Notes: generated by a model not told the origin, from the sequence alone. 64,000 nucleotides of DNA from Linepithema humile (GCF_040581485.1 NC_090132.1:12902146-12966145), one strand, 5' to 3'; positions 23,710 to 34,408 are shown, numbered from the stretch's first letter. Translations and numbers: made by a program.

Positions 23710-25422
23710 TTAAAATCCTCCATTATTTCCATATGTAGCTATAAAGACTGATTTATCTAAATAATTTGATGTTATTTGATTTTTATCTGTGGTAAAGTCG
23801 TTAAAAGTATTGTTTTCTATGTTCAATTTTATATGCTTTTGATTGCCATCTGTTCTGTATCTTGATAATTCTTGATAGTCGCTGAAGTTGTCTTCAATTT
23901 TAAATTTAAGCAATGATATAAGATAATTGAATATTCTCCATCCGTATTCATTTTTATCTTTTAGAAAAGAGTATAATGCTAGTGTAGCCAACATAGATTG
24001 TATGTTTTTTATTGATATTTTATTCTTGTCTATATCTATATAAAATGTATTTGTTAGGTTAGACATTATCAGATATTGTTTGTTGTTATCTATTATATTC
24101 GAGAAACTATACTTACCAAAGTTTCTCCTGTTGATTTTTGATTTCTTAATATTTTCTGATTTTTTTCCACCTTTCTCAGTCCTACTTTCGAAAAAGATTT
24201 CATTTAGAAACGCGTTATATTTTATTGAATATACTCCATTGACGCTATTTAATTCATCTATTATAACTTCGGGTTCAGATAATATTACAATTAATTTATC
24301 GAATCTATCATTTATATCTTCAATATCTATAAAATTGTCAATATTAAGCATGCATATATTATTTCCATATAGTTTATAACTAATATTATTTAAGTCAATA
24401 GAATTTCTATATTCTTTAACTTTTTTAAGATCAAACTTCTTATATTTATCTTTGATATAAAGTAAAAAAGAGTATAAAACAGATTCATATTTCTCACTAT
24501 TTTCATATATTTTATGACATCTAAATAATTCGTTATTCATTCTTATTTGATTTAACAGTTGAAATAACGGATCTATAAATTTAATTCCGTTTATATCTGT
24601 TGTTCTTATTTTCTCGAGTGTGTAATTACTAAGATATATGCAATCTATCAATTTTCTATTATTATAAAACAAAGACAAGTGTCCTTTAATAAATGGATAA
24701 CCAAGAATATGAAGATTGTAACCAGTTATCATCTTAACAGCAAACATCAGTAAAATCATATAGAAGAATGATTCTGGAAAATATACATCTATATCTTCAT
24801 ACTTTACGTTATGTATTATGTGATTTGTATACGATCCATAACATATTAAATACGAATGTATATATAATGATTTTCTCATAATGTTGATGATAATAGATTC
24901 CAACGATTTGAATTCTTCGTCGTCCGTATTACCATTTTTTACATTACCATTAGTATTTCCTTTTATTTTTACATTATTTATGTATTCAGTAGATATTTTC
25001 TTTATGTATTCTTTCGATTTACTGGTTTTATAAATACTTGATACATCTACGTGAGTCCTTGATATATCTTGATTATCTTCTTTAGTTAAAACTCCCAGTA
25101 GTCTTGTATATTTTGTAACAACTATAAATTGATATTTTATAATATTTATAATCCCCCTATAATCATACTTGCAATTCTTTTGTCTATTAAAATATTCATT
25201 AACTCTATCATTGATTCTGTTATAAGTAATAATATTTTTGTCTATAGACATTTCATTCTGAAAAAACGTTTCCGAAAATTTATTAAGTAGACTTTTTAAT
25301 TTTTGCTTATCAAACTTACATATGGTTGAAATCTTATTTGAATATCCCTGGAGTATTGTACACTCGTTATCTGACAATTTTCTGTCTCCAAGATAGTGAT
25401 TTAAAGTTTGATTGTCACTCAT
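23710..25422 (-). CDS. Poly(A) polymerase catalytic subunit, poxvirus type (copy A, intact)
   Basis: An uninterrupted 570-codon gene. The nucleotidyltransferase core is ICYGSYTNHIIHN (the GS loop) followed by KYEDIDVYFPES, whose D-x-D supplies metal-binding aspartates, and later KLIDCIYLSNY as the third acidic position. GIKFIDPLFQLLNQIRM and the helical region after it match the fold of the poxvirus-type enzyme. Its length is somewhat above the poxvirus subunit. It would add poly(A) tails to viral mRNA in the cytoplasm. The C-terminus ends NNGGF. It lies 22 bases upstream of the gene at 23,687 on the same strand. Copy B has a nonsense change and a frameshift. Confidence 0.8.
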   Translation of the reverse strand: MSDNQTLNHYLGDRKLSDNECTILQGYSNKISTICKFDKQKLKSLLNKFSETFFQNEMSIDKNIITYNRINDRVNEYFNRQKNCKYDYRGIINIIKYQFIVVTKYTRLLGVLTKEDNQDISRTHVDVSSIYKTSKSKEYIKKISTEYINNVKIKGNTNGNVKNGNTDDEEFKSLESIIINIMRKSLYIHSYLICYGSYTNHIIHNVKYEDIDVYFPESFFYMILLMFAVKMITGYNLHILGYPFIKGHLSLFYNNRKLIDCIYLSNYTLEKIRTTDINGIKFIDPLFQLLNQIRMNNELFRCHKIYENSEKYESVLYSFLLYIKDKYKKFDLKKVKEYRNSIDLNNISYKLYGNNICMLNIDNFIDIEDINDRFDKLIVILSEPEVIIDELNSVNGVYSIKYNAFLNEIFFESRTEKGGKKSENIKKSKINRRNFGKYSFSNIIDNNKQYLIMSNLTNTFYIDIDKNKISIKNIQSMLATLALYSFLKDKNEYGWRIFNYLISLLKFKIEDNFSDYQELSRYRTDGNQKHIKLNIENNTFNDFTTDKNQITSNYLDKSVFIATYGNNGGF

Positions 25423-25554
25423 AATTTACTTATTTATATTAATTTTTCAAGTAATTACCAAAATTAATATTTTTATTTAATTACAAAGCCGAGAATTTAA
25501 TGTTTAATAACTTTTGTAATTTTTCAATAAATTAGTACTTCAAAATTTCAAGGC

Positions 25555-25562
25555 TATAAATG
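25555..25562 (+). promoter_or_regulatory. TATAAATG start-codon motif
   Basis: The start codon of the 61-codon gene is part of TATAAATG, the motif that recurs at many viral starts in this window and contains the TAAATG of poxvirus late promoters. Confidence 0.5.
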
Positions 25563-25745
25563 AATGATAAAGATAAACTTTCAAATTTAATGAAAAAGTA
25601 TCATGATAATAAGTATTTATCACAAAACGATGAAAGTAAATTACAATATTTTTATTGTTGTAGGATATGCAAAAAATGCGGAAAATTAAAAAAGAAAAAT
25701 ATCATTTATACATATAATGATTATATATATAAATACAATTTATAA
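25560..25745 (+). CDS. Small viral cysteine protein (copy A)
   Basis: 61 codons, identical in both copies. After a charged helix it has FYCCRICKKCGKLKKKNI, a C-C-x2-C-x2-C cluster followed by a basic stretch, suggesting a small zinc-binding protein. The start is set by the TATAAATG context. It is divergently transcribed from the poly(A) polymerase, which starts 138 bases to its left. No family was recognised. Confidence 0.55.
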   Translation: MNDKDKLSNLMKKYHDNKYLSQNDESKLQYFYCCRICKKCGKLKKKNIIYTYNDYIYKYNL

Positions 25746-25828
25746 GAAATTAATATTATTAAAGTCTTTGTACTTCTTTCAAAAAACAAGTACTTTACAA
25801 TCCTTGAGATTATTAGATGCCACTGTAA

Positions 25829-26834
25829 TTACGTTATATATATATTGTCGTGTACTTCACATGTCATATTATAATTGTAGAAGTAATAGTATAATTCACT
25901 TTCCAACTTTATGAAATATTTCATTAATTTTTCATCTTCTTTAATATTGAACTGTAGAATATCACACACGTTATTAATGTTTAAATGATATATTACTTTA
26001 TTTATAAACGTGAAATGATCTATGTAAAAAATTGATGCAAAACACCTCCTGATATCCTTAATAGTATTAAAAGATAAATAAATAAAGTTATATCGATTAT
26101 CAAATAATAATATACAATCTTTAAATTCAAAGTCTAGATCTTCAAAACTTTCAAATTTTAAATATAAATTTTTGTTCTTACATTCTTTTTTATAATTTTT
26201 TATGATATTTTCTTTATGAATATCATCTAAACAATTCCTATCATATAAATTTATACTATATTTTTTTGAAATTATCTTATTTAATAATTTATAATTAAAT
26301 TTTTTATCTTTTTGTGATAAACAAATTGTTTTACTATTTAATTTAATCTTGTTTATTACGAATATATAATTCGATTTTATAGAAAAAGACTTTAAATTAA
26401 ATATTTGATTTTCACACGAAAATATTGAATGATAAATTTTTTTTCAAATATATAATTCGTGATATTTTGCTTATTAATATAGTACAGAGATCCATGTTCC
26501 TGTATTCTTTCTTAATACATAAATGATTAATTATATATGATTTACCGATATTAAGATTACACAATTTACCAGTTATAATTCCAATTATATTATTATTATG
26601 TTTTAATTTTAGTACTAAGTTATGTTCTGACTTAAGAAAATTCATAAAATATATCTCGTCATACAATATAGGATAGTTGTATTTCATAAATAAATAAATA
26701 CATACATAATCATTAATAGATGCTAATTCAACTATAAAATTTTTATTATCTGTTTTAATTAAAGGATCATTTGTATCTATAATACCATCAACATTTTTGA
26801 ACTTATATTTATTCCAAAAATGTGATTTCTTCAT
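25829..26834 (-). pseudogene. Viral N-myristoyltransferase (copy A), one frameshift
   Basis: The N-terminal 140-codon frame starts at 26,834 with SHFWNKYKF, then IIGIITGKL, INHLCIKKEYRN and LISKISRI. These match the peptide N-myristoyltransferase signatures (FW near the start, the xNFLCVHKxxRxK-type motif and the following ITR helix). An adjacent frame continues without stops to TAA at 25,829 and resembles the second half of the enzyme, including the paired DILQFN and YYFYNYNM patterns of its end. The break lies at an A8 run (T8 at 26,437-26,444 on the plus strand) and is identical in copy B. The full span of about 335 codons is close to a minimal NMT. The enzyme would attach myristate to N-terminal Gly. 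It abuts the NPH-I gene. Confidence 0.75.
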
Positions 26835-26837
26835 TAT

Positions 26838-28716
26838 TTATAAGTTATCAACATTATAAATCAATTCTCCATTTCTAACGAACAAATCCAAAATACCATT
26901 AGTTTCTTTAGCCTTACAAACTAAATTCATATCTTTGTCATATATATACTTTGATTCAGAATCAAAATATCCGTCTTCAATAATATCTGAAATAACGTAC
27001 TTTATTTTGATAACTTTTTTGATCTTATATGTTTTAGATTCATTTACATATTCTATTTTATTATTTTTTATAGTATCGAAAATATATTCTTCGTTTATAG
27101 GTTCTAATGTATTGTACTTGTTATAAATAAATTCAATTGACGACTCTTTGAGAAGAGAGTACAATTGAGTTATTCTATTTAATTTTCTTTTTATAAGTTG
27201 AAACATTTCGTTATCAGAAGATTTTCCATTTTTTGTAAATGCTAATATTATATGAACATTTACATACTTTCTATCTATATTATAATGAGATCCATATCTC
27301 AATGATCTTCCTATAATTTGTCTTAATTGAGATTCTGACCACGGTATATCCAAAACAACAAGATCATTAACACATGTAAAAGACACTCCTTCACTACCAG
27401 CATTAGTAAAAATACAACATTTTACGTATTTTCCACTGTCGTTATTAATGTGATTAAACTCTGATAAGTTTCTTTCCCTAATATTTGATAATTTGGAATA
27501 TTCTATAAAACTAATTTTAAATAATTTTAAATATTCCTTAAGTGTGTGTGGATATTCCTTCGTAACTTACGAATGGTTCATATATTAAACATTTACCTTT
27601 TGACTTTAATATAAGTCTACATGCTTCTATGTATTTACATGAATATTGTTTTAGTTTATGAAAATTTTCATCGTTTATATTGTCATCATCATTATTTATA
27701 AATTTCTGGATAATTTTATCATCAAAACTCATATTTTCTATACTGCGTCTAAAAGAAGAAAGTTTTGATTTTATAAAGTTATTGAATTCCTCTTCTGTCA
27801 TTTTCTCTCTGATCTTCAAACCGTCGTATACAAATGTTGAAACCATTCTCCTTATAGGTTTCAATTTATACAAATCTTTGTTCAAGGACTCATATTTTTC
27901 TGCCTCGTTGTAAAATGATTCTTGATAATCTGTCATTAGTATTTTGTATATGTGAATGCGTTTAGATGCAAAATTATCATTTTCAATTGTATTTGTTAAC
28001 GAATCGTTTTCAACTTTTTGGTACGAAACTATTGAAAGTAGTCCGTTCTTCAACCTATTTCTGTTAACTAACTTTTCGTCATCAAAATATCTTTCGTCAA
28101 AATTTACAATATTTTTTCTAAGCAAATTTACAAGAATATTAAACTCTTTTATATCGTTTACAACCGGAGTTGCAGACATTAGAAGTAGTTTATTGTATTT
28201 TTCATTACAAACATTACTTATAAGTCTGTATAATCTGTTTATTTTTCTCTCTTTGTTGTCGTAATCCTTTTCTTTATTTCGTAGTATGAAATTGTGCGCT
28301 TCGTCAATTATAATTAATACTCTGTCTCTTTTGTTCTTATAATTTTCTAATTTTCCTTTAAATTTTAAAAAAACGTTATTATCATCATAATGTAGTATCT
28401 CAACTTTCTTATTACAATAATCAGATACTCCTTCCTCCCAAATTTTGTGTAAACTAGCTTTTACAAATATAAATATTCTCCACGAAGGATATATGTATGT
28501 GATATTCTTAATTATATATAATCCTAATAAAGTTTTTCCAAATCCAGTGTCCCAAAATACAAGTAAACTAGATAGTGTCTTCAATCCTATGAAAACTCTA
28601 GACGTAAAAGATTGATATTCTGTCAGTATTTTATCTTTCATATTAATGTCTAGACTTTTTGTGTTTTCTATTGCATAATTAATGTGTTGAGCAACTATCT
28701 TTTCCAATTCACCCAT
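26838..28716 (-). pseudogene. NPH-I-like helicase/NTPase (copy A), frameshifted
   Basis: This is a superfamily 2 ATPase matching poxvirus nucleoside triphosphatase I, the factor that helps early transcription end and release RNA. It carries Walker A TGFGKTLLGLYI, DEAH box IIDEAHNF, motif III LLMSATPVVND with FNILVNLLRK, and motif VI QLRQIIGRSLRYGSH. Copy A has four extra bases (TGTG) near 27,545, splitting it into frames of 392 and 182 codons. Copy B is intact at 624 codons. The start follows TTAAATG. The downstream neighbour, the myristoyltransferase, starts four bases after the stop. Confidence 0.88.
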
Positions 28717-28742
28717 TTAATGATATTAATATTTGATATAAA

Positions 28743-29060
28743 TGCTATTTCTAAATATTTTCAATATTATTTTTACATGTATATCTATAATATTCATTAT
28801 ACTTAGTGTATATCCACTAAGTATTTATGAACTTGTAGTAAGATCTGTTGTTATGAATATGGATAATAAGATAAAAAAAATATAATCTACCCATTGTCAA
28901 AAAATTTACAGTTTTTAGTAGTAATGATAATATACATAGTTCTGATGGTATAATGGATATTGTAGGTGATAATGTTATATTTACAATAAACGGGACTAGA
29001 ATAGAGTTAGATATTGTTAAAGAATATGATAAAATTGTACCTATGATATACAGTAAATGA
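28743..29060 (+). pseudogene. Small secreted or membrane viral protein, frameshifted
   Basis: The frame from 28,743 begins with a strongly hydrophobic segment (MLFLNIFNIIFTCISIIFII) and stops at 28,885 after an A-rich run. A second frame continues to TGA at 29,060 with FTINGTRIELDIVK. A one-base slip in the A run at 28,873-28,882 would explain this. The same sequence is seen in copy B up to the window edge. It is the first of four adjacent plus-strand genes for proteins with N-terminal membrane segments. Family unknown. Confidence 0.55.
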
Positions 29061-29085
29061 ATGACATCAATCTAATTTGTTATCA

Positions 29086-29093
29086 TATAAATG
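29086..29093 (+). promoter_or_regulatory. TATAAATG start-codon motif
   Basis: ATATAAATGG includes the start codon of the 85-codon membrane protein gene. Confidence 0.5.
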
Positions 29094-29348
29094 GATAAGT
29101 ACTCTAGTGCTATATCTGATAATGTAAAAAAATCATCAAATTTTTTACGCGAAAACACAAGATGGATTACATTAGGAATTATTATTTTAGCTATATTTAT
29201 AACACTCATAATGGCAATATGCGATAAATATGTTGAAAATGGAGATAATTATCTCTTAGGAGCCACATACTTTGATATATTATCAGTAATATTATGTATG
29301 TTCTTGTTCGTTAATTTATGCATAGGATACGGATCTGTAAAAATGTAG
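29091..29348 (+). CDS. Small viral protein with two membrane segments
   Basis: 85 codons. After a polar N-terminus there are two hydrophobic stretches, residues about 26-45 (LGIIILAIFITLIMAI) and about 60-80 (FDILSVILCMFLFVNLCI), with a short loop between them. The start is set by the TATAAATG context. It lies 30 bases after the preceding gene and 24 before the next, all on the plus strand. Small two-helix proteins of this kind occur in NCLDV virion membranes; the specific family is not recognised. The frame is intact. Confidence 0.65.
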   Translation: MDKYSSAISDNVKKSSNFLRENTRWITLGIIILAIFITLIMAICDKYVENGDNYLLGATYFDILSVILCMFLFVNLCIGYGSVKM

Positions 29349-29372
29349 AAGCTTATTATTTATATAAATAAT

Positions 29373-29754
29373 ATGAATGAAAATTTTTTTATTCCAATAA
29401 CTTCTGTAGTAATCATAGTCATAATTATTATAATATTTCTTTTTAATTATAATGAACATCTTATTATAAAAGAAACTAGAAAGGAAATAGATAAATTTAA
29501 CGACGAATATTTTAAGGATTTAAGACAAAAAGAGACACAAATATTTGACTTTAAAGTTGAAAATATAGAAGAATTGGAAGATTTGGTTAAAAATTTAAAT
29601 GAATTATCTCTATATAGATTTAACATCTCAAATAACACAAGTGTCAAATAAAATAAATGATGTAGAAAAAAAAGTTAATGATATAGAAATTAAAATAAAT
29701 GAAAAGAATGACGATATTAATGTGCTTAAAAGAAAAATTTTAGAGGAAAAATAA
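29373..29754 (+). pseudogene. N-anchored coiled-coil viral protein, frameshifted
   Basis: It starts MNENFFIPITSVVIIVIIII, a signal anchor at residues 6-24, followed by a charged, heptad-like region (KETRKEIDKFNDEYF, VENIEELEDLV). The first frame ends at 29,651. An overlapping frame continues the coiled coil (VSNKINDVEKKVNDIEIKI) to TAA at 29,754, so a small indel near 29,605-29,625 has probably broken one longer gene. No family is recognised. It belongs to the run of membrane-anchored genes at 28.7-30.1 kb. Confidence 0.6.
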
Positions 29755-29775
29755 GCTTTTGTAATTATTTATTTA

Positions 29776-29783
29776 TATAAATG
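29776..29783 (+). promoter_or_regulatory. TATAAATG start-codon motif
   Basis: TTATATAAATGAG holds the start codon of the following gene. Confidence 0.5.
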
Positions 29784-30122
29784 AGCATTTTACTAATTGT
29801 ATCTATTGTTGTGCTAATAACAGTGATTTTATTCTTGTATATCAAGATTACATCAAGGGATATTATAAATGTTCAAGATAATTTTGTTCACACAAAAGAA
29901 TTTTTCAAAGAAAATCCCAAACTTTACGAAAAGTACATTAGTGACTGTAGCAAGGAGTCAGATATGGATGATAAACTAGATAGTTTAAAGAAAGAGATTA
30001 ATATAAATATTGTAAAAGAGATAAAAGATATTAATGAAAAAATCAATAGTATGAAAGAAGAAATTCTATCATCTGTAAATAAGATTGTGAAAGAAGAAAT
30101 TATTTTAAGAGAGACTAGTTAA
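29781..30122 (+). CDS. N-anchored coiled-coil viral protein
   Basis: 113 codons, intact. A hydrophobic N-terminal segment (residues 3-22, ILLIVSIVVLITVILFLYI) is followed by a soluble region. The C-terminal half (about 60-110) has heptad spacing of I/L and charged residues typical of a coiled coil (IVKEIKDINEKINSMKEEIL). Its architecture is the same as the preceding gene, so the two may be ancient paralogues or partners in one membrane complex. Not assigned to a family. Confidence 0.65.
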   Translation: MSILLIVSIVVLITVILFLYIKITSRDIINVQDNFVHTKEFFKENPKLYEKYISDCSKESDMDDKLDSLKKEININIVKEIKDINEKINSMKEEILSSVNKIVKEEIILRETS

Positions 30123-30142
30123 ATATTAACTTATTTAATATA

Positions 30143-30150
30143 TATAAATG
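30143..30150 (+). promoter_or_regulatory. TATAAATG start-codon motif
   Basis: TATATATAAATGG holds the start codon of the 121-codon gene. Confidence 0.5.
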
Positions 30151-30513
30151 GAAGAAAAAATAGACAAACAATCATTGGCCATTAAGAGATTGAACGTTAT
30201 AGCAGAGATGCCTGCTTTTCGTGAAAAAATGAACTTCACAAAAGGAGGAAACAAAGGATTTGGAAAAGAAATAAAATGGGGACATGTTAAAGGTACAGAC
30301 AAATATTTTTCGTACTACGAGGACAAAACTAATTCCGGTACTAAATATATAATCACTAGCGATCTAATACAGCATCCAAATTCAGAAAATAACGGAGGAT
30401 TAAAAGTTTCAAAAAAATCAGATGTACTAGACGGAATAGATGAAGTTGAAGACATCGATAGCTGGGGAGGAAAAAGGAATACAAAAAAAAGTAAACAATT
30501 ACTTCATAGTTAG
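30148..30513 (+). CDS. Basic viral protein with GG motifs
   Basis: 121 codons, intact, no membrane segment. It is polar and lysine-rich and has two Gly-Gly sites, FTKGGNKGFGKE and NNGGLKVSKK. A third, WGGKRNTKKSKQ, lies near the basic C-terminus. These GG-X sites resemble cleavage sites of NCLDV virion-protein proteases, so a structural or DNA-binding role is possible, but no homologue is recognised. Its end overlaps by 15 bases the end of the convergent gene at 30,499. Confidence 0.55.
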   Translation: MEEKIDKQSLAIKRLNVIAEMPAFREKMNFTKGGNKGFGKEIKWGHVKGTDKYFSYYEDKTNSGTKYIITSDLIQHPNSENNGGLKVSKKSDVLDGIDEVEDIDSWGGKRNTKKSKQLLHS

Positions 30514-31542
30514 TCTCTGTAGAATTCTGAAACCTATATATATAATTATATCCATCCCAGGTCTATTAGGATTTCCTACCTTATCATCTATATAATTAAC
30601 TGTCGATTTAAATTTTGTTCTAAATTTATTTGTCTCTTTAAGGAACTCGTCGTTTGTAAATCCATTAAGACTTTCTATCTCAAATACTTTTACAGCTATA
30701 AACTCTAACAAGTTTATCGATCCTATTATTAATATGGTTGTAAGATCAGATGATTCGCTTTCTGAGATTTTGTTGTATATATTATTAATATCAGAATTTG
30801 ATAGATCATCCAAATCACACATTTCCATATTAAGATTATTGTTCTTGCAGAAATATACAATATCTCTTTTCTTTCTTATAACTTCAGAAATACTTTGATT
30901 TTCTAAAAGTTCTGTTAATTTATTCAGTTTATCGCTTTTATACTTACGTTGAATCTTAATATAAGCTTCTGGATCGACATTTTGTTCTATCTTTGGAGTA
31001 TTTTTGTATTCGATCATTTGAACATTTTTTTCAATTACTTTATCAACTATATCTTCATCGTACAACCTACTTATCTCATCTATGTCTTCCAATACACTAA
31101 AATCTAACGTACAATCCTTTCCTTCATTTTTATAATCTAAAATTATATTATCTATTATATCATCATCGGCTATATTATCATCAGTTATACTATCATCGAT
31201 TATATTATCAAGAACCTTATTGTTTTCAGTACCATGTTCCGTATTTATCTCACATATATCAAATAAGTCTTTGACTCGTAAGATATTCTTTTCTTCAAGT
31301 CCGAATAAAAAATAAAAATTGAAAAATAAATTTCTTATCATATCTCTTCCAATTAATCGATCTTCGTTATTGTCTGAAGAATTTTCAATACAATTCTTTA
31401 CATATTCATAATCAAGAGATCCGTAAACCACATCATATTTATTCAATTTGAATGGATTTTCATCTCTTTTGAAATCATGAGCTTTCAATAAAGTCTTATT
31501 ATCTATAGAATCAGAATTGATATAACTATCTTTGTCCAACAT
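30499..31542 (-). CDS. Acidic viral protein, 347 aa
   Basis: An intact minus-strand frame. Residues about 115-150 form an acidic run of near-repeats (DDSITDDNIADDDIIDNII). The C-terminal third has a folded appearance: LTTILIIGSINLLEFIAVKV, ESLNGFTNDEFLKETNKF and a final NPNRPGMDIIIYIGFRILQ. A layout of variable acidic N-terminus and conserved C-terminal helical domain is seen in several uncharacterised NCLDV virion proteins, but I cannot name the family. The start is separated by 43 bases from the divergent gene at 31,586, leaving room for a shared promoter. Confidence 0.6.
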   Translation of the reverse strand: MLDKDSYINSDSIDNKTLLKAHDFKRDENPFKLNKYDVVYGSLDYEYVKNCIENSSDNNEDRLIGRDMIRNLFFNFYFLFGLEEKNILRVKDLFDICEINTEHGTENNKVLDNIIDDSITDDNIADDDIIDNIILDYKNEGKDCTLDFSVLEDIDEISRLYDEDIVDKVIEKNVQMIEYKNTPKIEQNVDPEAYIKIQRKYKSDKLNKLTELLENQSISEVIRKKRDIVYFCKNNNLNMEMCDLDDLSNSDINNIYNKISESESSDLTTILIIGSINLLEFIAVKVFEIESLNGFTNDEFLKETNKFRTKFKSTVNYIDDKVGNPNRPGMDIIIYIGFRILQRLTMK

Positions 31543-31585
31543 ATTGATATATAAATTATTTATTTAGTATTTTTTTCTTTACTAA

Positions 31586-33634
31586 ATGGGTAAACTAGAA
31601 AAAATAAAACTAGATTTTATATGTGATAAAATAAATTTATTATCGTATAATTATAAAAGGAACGAACTTGATGAAATAGAAAAGTTATTAAAGTTAAATG
31701 AAAACAATTGTCATCTAGAGGATAACAAAGATGACGTAGGATTAGCTAACTTAGTATCTAACACACTATCATTTTATGTTAAAAATATATTTCCGTACAA
31801 AATTAAATTAGGAGGAGGAATAAAGTTAAATCCAGACTTATCTATAATAAATCCTTACAAAAAACATGATGATAACTACACACTGTTGGATGAAAATACA
31901 AATAATTTTTTAAAGTTTGTAAGAACAACATATCCTGAATCTATATCTAGAATTGCTTGGGGAGAAAATAATTCAGACGGAAAATGTTTAAAAGATCTTT
32001 TTCCAGAGATCATTCCGAATTTCAATTTTTTCGATAGTAAGAAAACATCTATTCTTGATATGATATCTGATAACTCTTATTTAGCACCTGTAAACATAGA
32101 AGTTTTAAAAAATATCACGTCATATATTACTGATCCAAAATTTAATAATATAAAGGAAAATCCTGATTTTTATTTATTTTCTTTTTTCATAAAAAATATA
32201 TTTAACAAACACGAAAACGAAATTGGAAATACAGAATATGATAATTTTTAAAAACATGATGTTAATAATTGTGTTAATATTACCACGTCAGACAATGATA
32301 AATATTTATTGAGAGAAGTGTTGTCAAAACATTTCAATAATTTGAATGTTAATGACGATATTATAAATTTAATTAGGAATAATAGATCAAATATTAAATA
32401 CGAAAGTTATAAAAATATTGACGATAGGAATATAAGTGAAATGTTTGAGTATATAGATCCGTTAAGATTTTTATACAGTATGGAAATAGAAGGAGACGAT
32501 ATTGGAAAAGCATCACCTTTAAATCAGACTACAATGAAGTATTCTGACTATAAAAAATTAGATATATTTACTAGATATTTTTTAGAAAATGTAAATTATG
32601 TATTTGCTATTTTTAATCATAAAGGCTCTACGTACACATATCCTCTTTCTGATATACTTGATAGGATAGGCGATGAAAATGATATTAAACTAATATCTAT
32701 AATTCCAATTCCATTCGATGATAAAATTACAATGTTTGATTTCTTTAAAAATTTAAAATACAAATATGTGTGATGACAAGATCAAAAAGCCTGTTGAGAT
32801 AAAGTGCGGTACAAAAAACAACTTTGGTCTTGATAAGAAAGGTTCTATAAAATTTATAGAAAATGCAAAACTTTCAAAATCTCCTTACCAAATACTAAAT
32901 ATATATCTATATTTATTCGATGATTATCAAAATGTAAATAACGACGAAATATTCAGCAATAATGTTGAAAAACAAAGATTTATAGAATTTATACTTAGAA
33001 AACTTGGATTTAAAGTTAAATCTACTAAAATGATAAGATGTAACAAGGAAGTAGTCAAATTGGATGTCAGTCCACTGCCAAATGTAACTTGCTTTAAAAA
33101 CATTTTATCTACAAAAAAAATGTTCCAGATATTAACAATAGTATAAAAAAATTGGGTCCTTTGATAAATTTTATTAATAGTTTTTCTACTATAGAAGAAG
33201 AAAAAGGAGGAAATAAAACTTGCGAAGAATTACATTTTAACGAAAGTCATGATCCAATATCATTATATAATGATCTGAATCATAAAGATATCAATAATTT
33301 TATAAATGATGATGATTTAAGAAAATATAATTTTTTTGCATCTGAAGATATTGATTTTTATAAAGGTCTAAAATACCTCAATGAATCAGATAATATTAAT
33401 ATAGATACTATATCTGATATAGTTCCACTAAATATATATTACAAGAAGAAATTTACAAATAAACTGAATGAAAAAATAAAAAACAACGGAGGAAAAAAAG
33501 TGTACGAGACTTTATCTGATTTCCTGAAATACATTGATGATAATCCAAAAGGAGGGTTGAAAGACGTATATGATAATGTTGGAGAACTATTAACAGAATT
33601 GACGGAAACACAAGATGTTGCCTCATACTATTAA
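31586..33634 (+). pseudogene. Large unidentified viral gene, several breaks
   Basis: Four consecutive open frames (31,586-32,251; 32,309-32,773; 32,766-33,146; 33,152-33,634) appear to be one gene of roughly 680 codons. The first two are in the same frame with a TAA at 32,249. The third and fourth need frame shifts, the last at an A8 run near 33,112-33,120. GG sites are frequent (KLGGGIKL, EEKGGNKTC, NNGGKKVYE, PKGGLKDVY). No known domain was recognised. It merges at its 3' end into an RNA polymerase RPB2 fragment, so a deletion or rearrangement lies near 33,610. Confidence 0.5.
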
Positions 33635-34408
33635 TGGGGTAACTCCGGATATAATTATAAACAGCGTTTCTATTATATCTAGGAAGACATTTAATTTCTA
33701 CAATCAGATAAAACTTACCAGTAGTTATTCTTCGAATCCTTTCGGAGACAACGAGGGAAGTATTAAACTTATAAATTATCAACCTTTGCAAATACAGGAT
33801 TAGATTCTTATCATTCTTAAATAATAAATAGATACAAGAGATATAATGATAATCTTACAGACGAGGAGTATGATGAAAAGGCATCTTGTTTGGTTGATCT
33901 ATAAAATCCTTATACACACGAATTGATAAAATGTGATGGTGGAAATAAACATTTTATGGGTATGGAGTATTACCTATTACTCACTCAGATGGCTATTGAG
34001 AAAATAACAGTGAGAAACAGAGGAAAGAAGACAAAATTACTTCAAGCACCTAGTGGAAAAAAAAGACAAGGAGGAATAAGATTCGGAGAAAGATTTCGGA
34101 GGGAGACGGAATTGCGTGCCATGGAGCTTCAGATGTATTACTCTCTTTACTATCAGATTCAGTGGAAGACAGAATTGAATCGTTTATATGTACTAGATGC
34201 GGAGATTTCGCAACTCATGAGAGTAATCCTGACTATTCTAGATGGAAGTGTACCAGATGTGAAAATTTGTGTGAGTTACTCTCCAGAATTGAATAAGTTT
34301 AATTTTACATATGCATGTAAAGTATTCTTACAATCTTTAAATTGCAGGGGAAAAATTATAATACCAAAAATTGTGAAAGAGAAAATATTGTATCTCGATT
34401 TTTTATAG
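33615..34408 (+). pseudogene. RNA polymerase subunit RPB2, C-terminal fragment
   Basis: Pieces in different frames match the conserved C-terminal part of the second-largest RNA polymerase subunit, in the right order. LPHTINGVTPDIIIN at 33,618 matches the GxxPDIIINP region. GGNKHFMGMEYYLLLTQMA and QGGIRFGE match the YYQRL...GGLRFGEME region. A CTRCG...CTRCE four-cysteine zinc site lies near 34,180-34,260 in another frame. FTYACKVFLQSL, at the end, matches the final helix. In-frame stops occur at 33,801 and 33,901. The large N-terminal part is not in the window, so the gene was truncated before or during integration. It is a viral or strongly diverged polymerase, judged from its AT-rich viral neighbours. 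Confidence 0.75.

Larger units (their letters stand above)
19766..28958. repeat. Viral block copy A (direct repeat of 54.84-64.0 kb)
   Basis: This block aligns end to end with 54,846-64,000 in the same orientation, about 35.1 kb apart. Identity is very high: differences are scattered single-base changes plus short indels such as +2 bp at 20,277, +6 bp near 20,708, -2 bp near 23,575 and +4 bp near 27,545. The repeat extends beyond the right edge of the window. Confidence 0.97.

Noticed and set aside
26412..26450. Programmed frameshift in the myristoyltransferase
   Set aside because: The A8 run looks slippery, but the downstream frame needs a skip of one base rather than the usual -1 slip, and many neighbouring genes are simply broken at similar runs.
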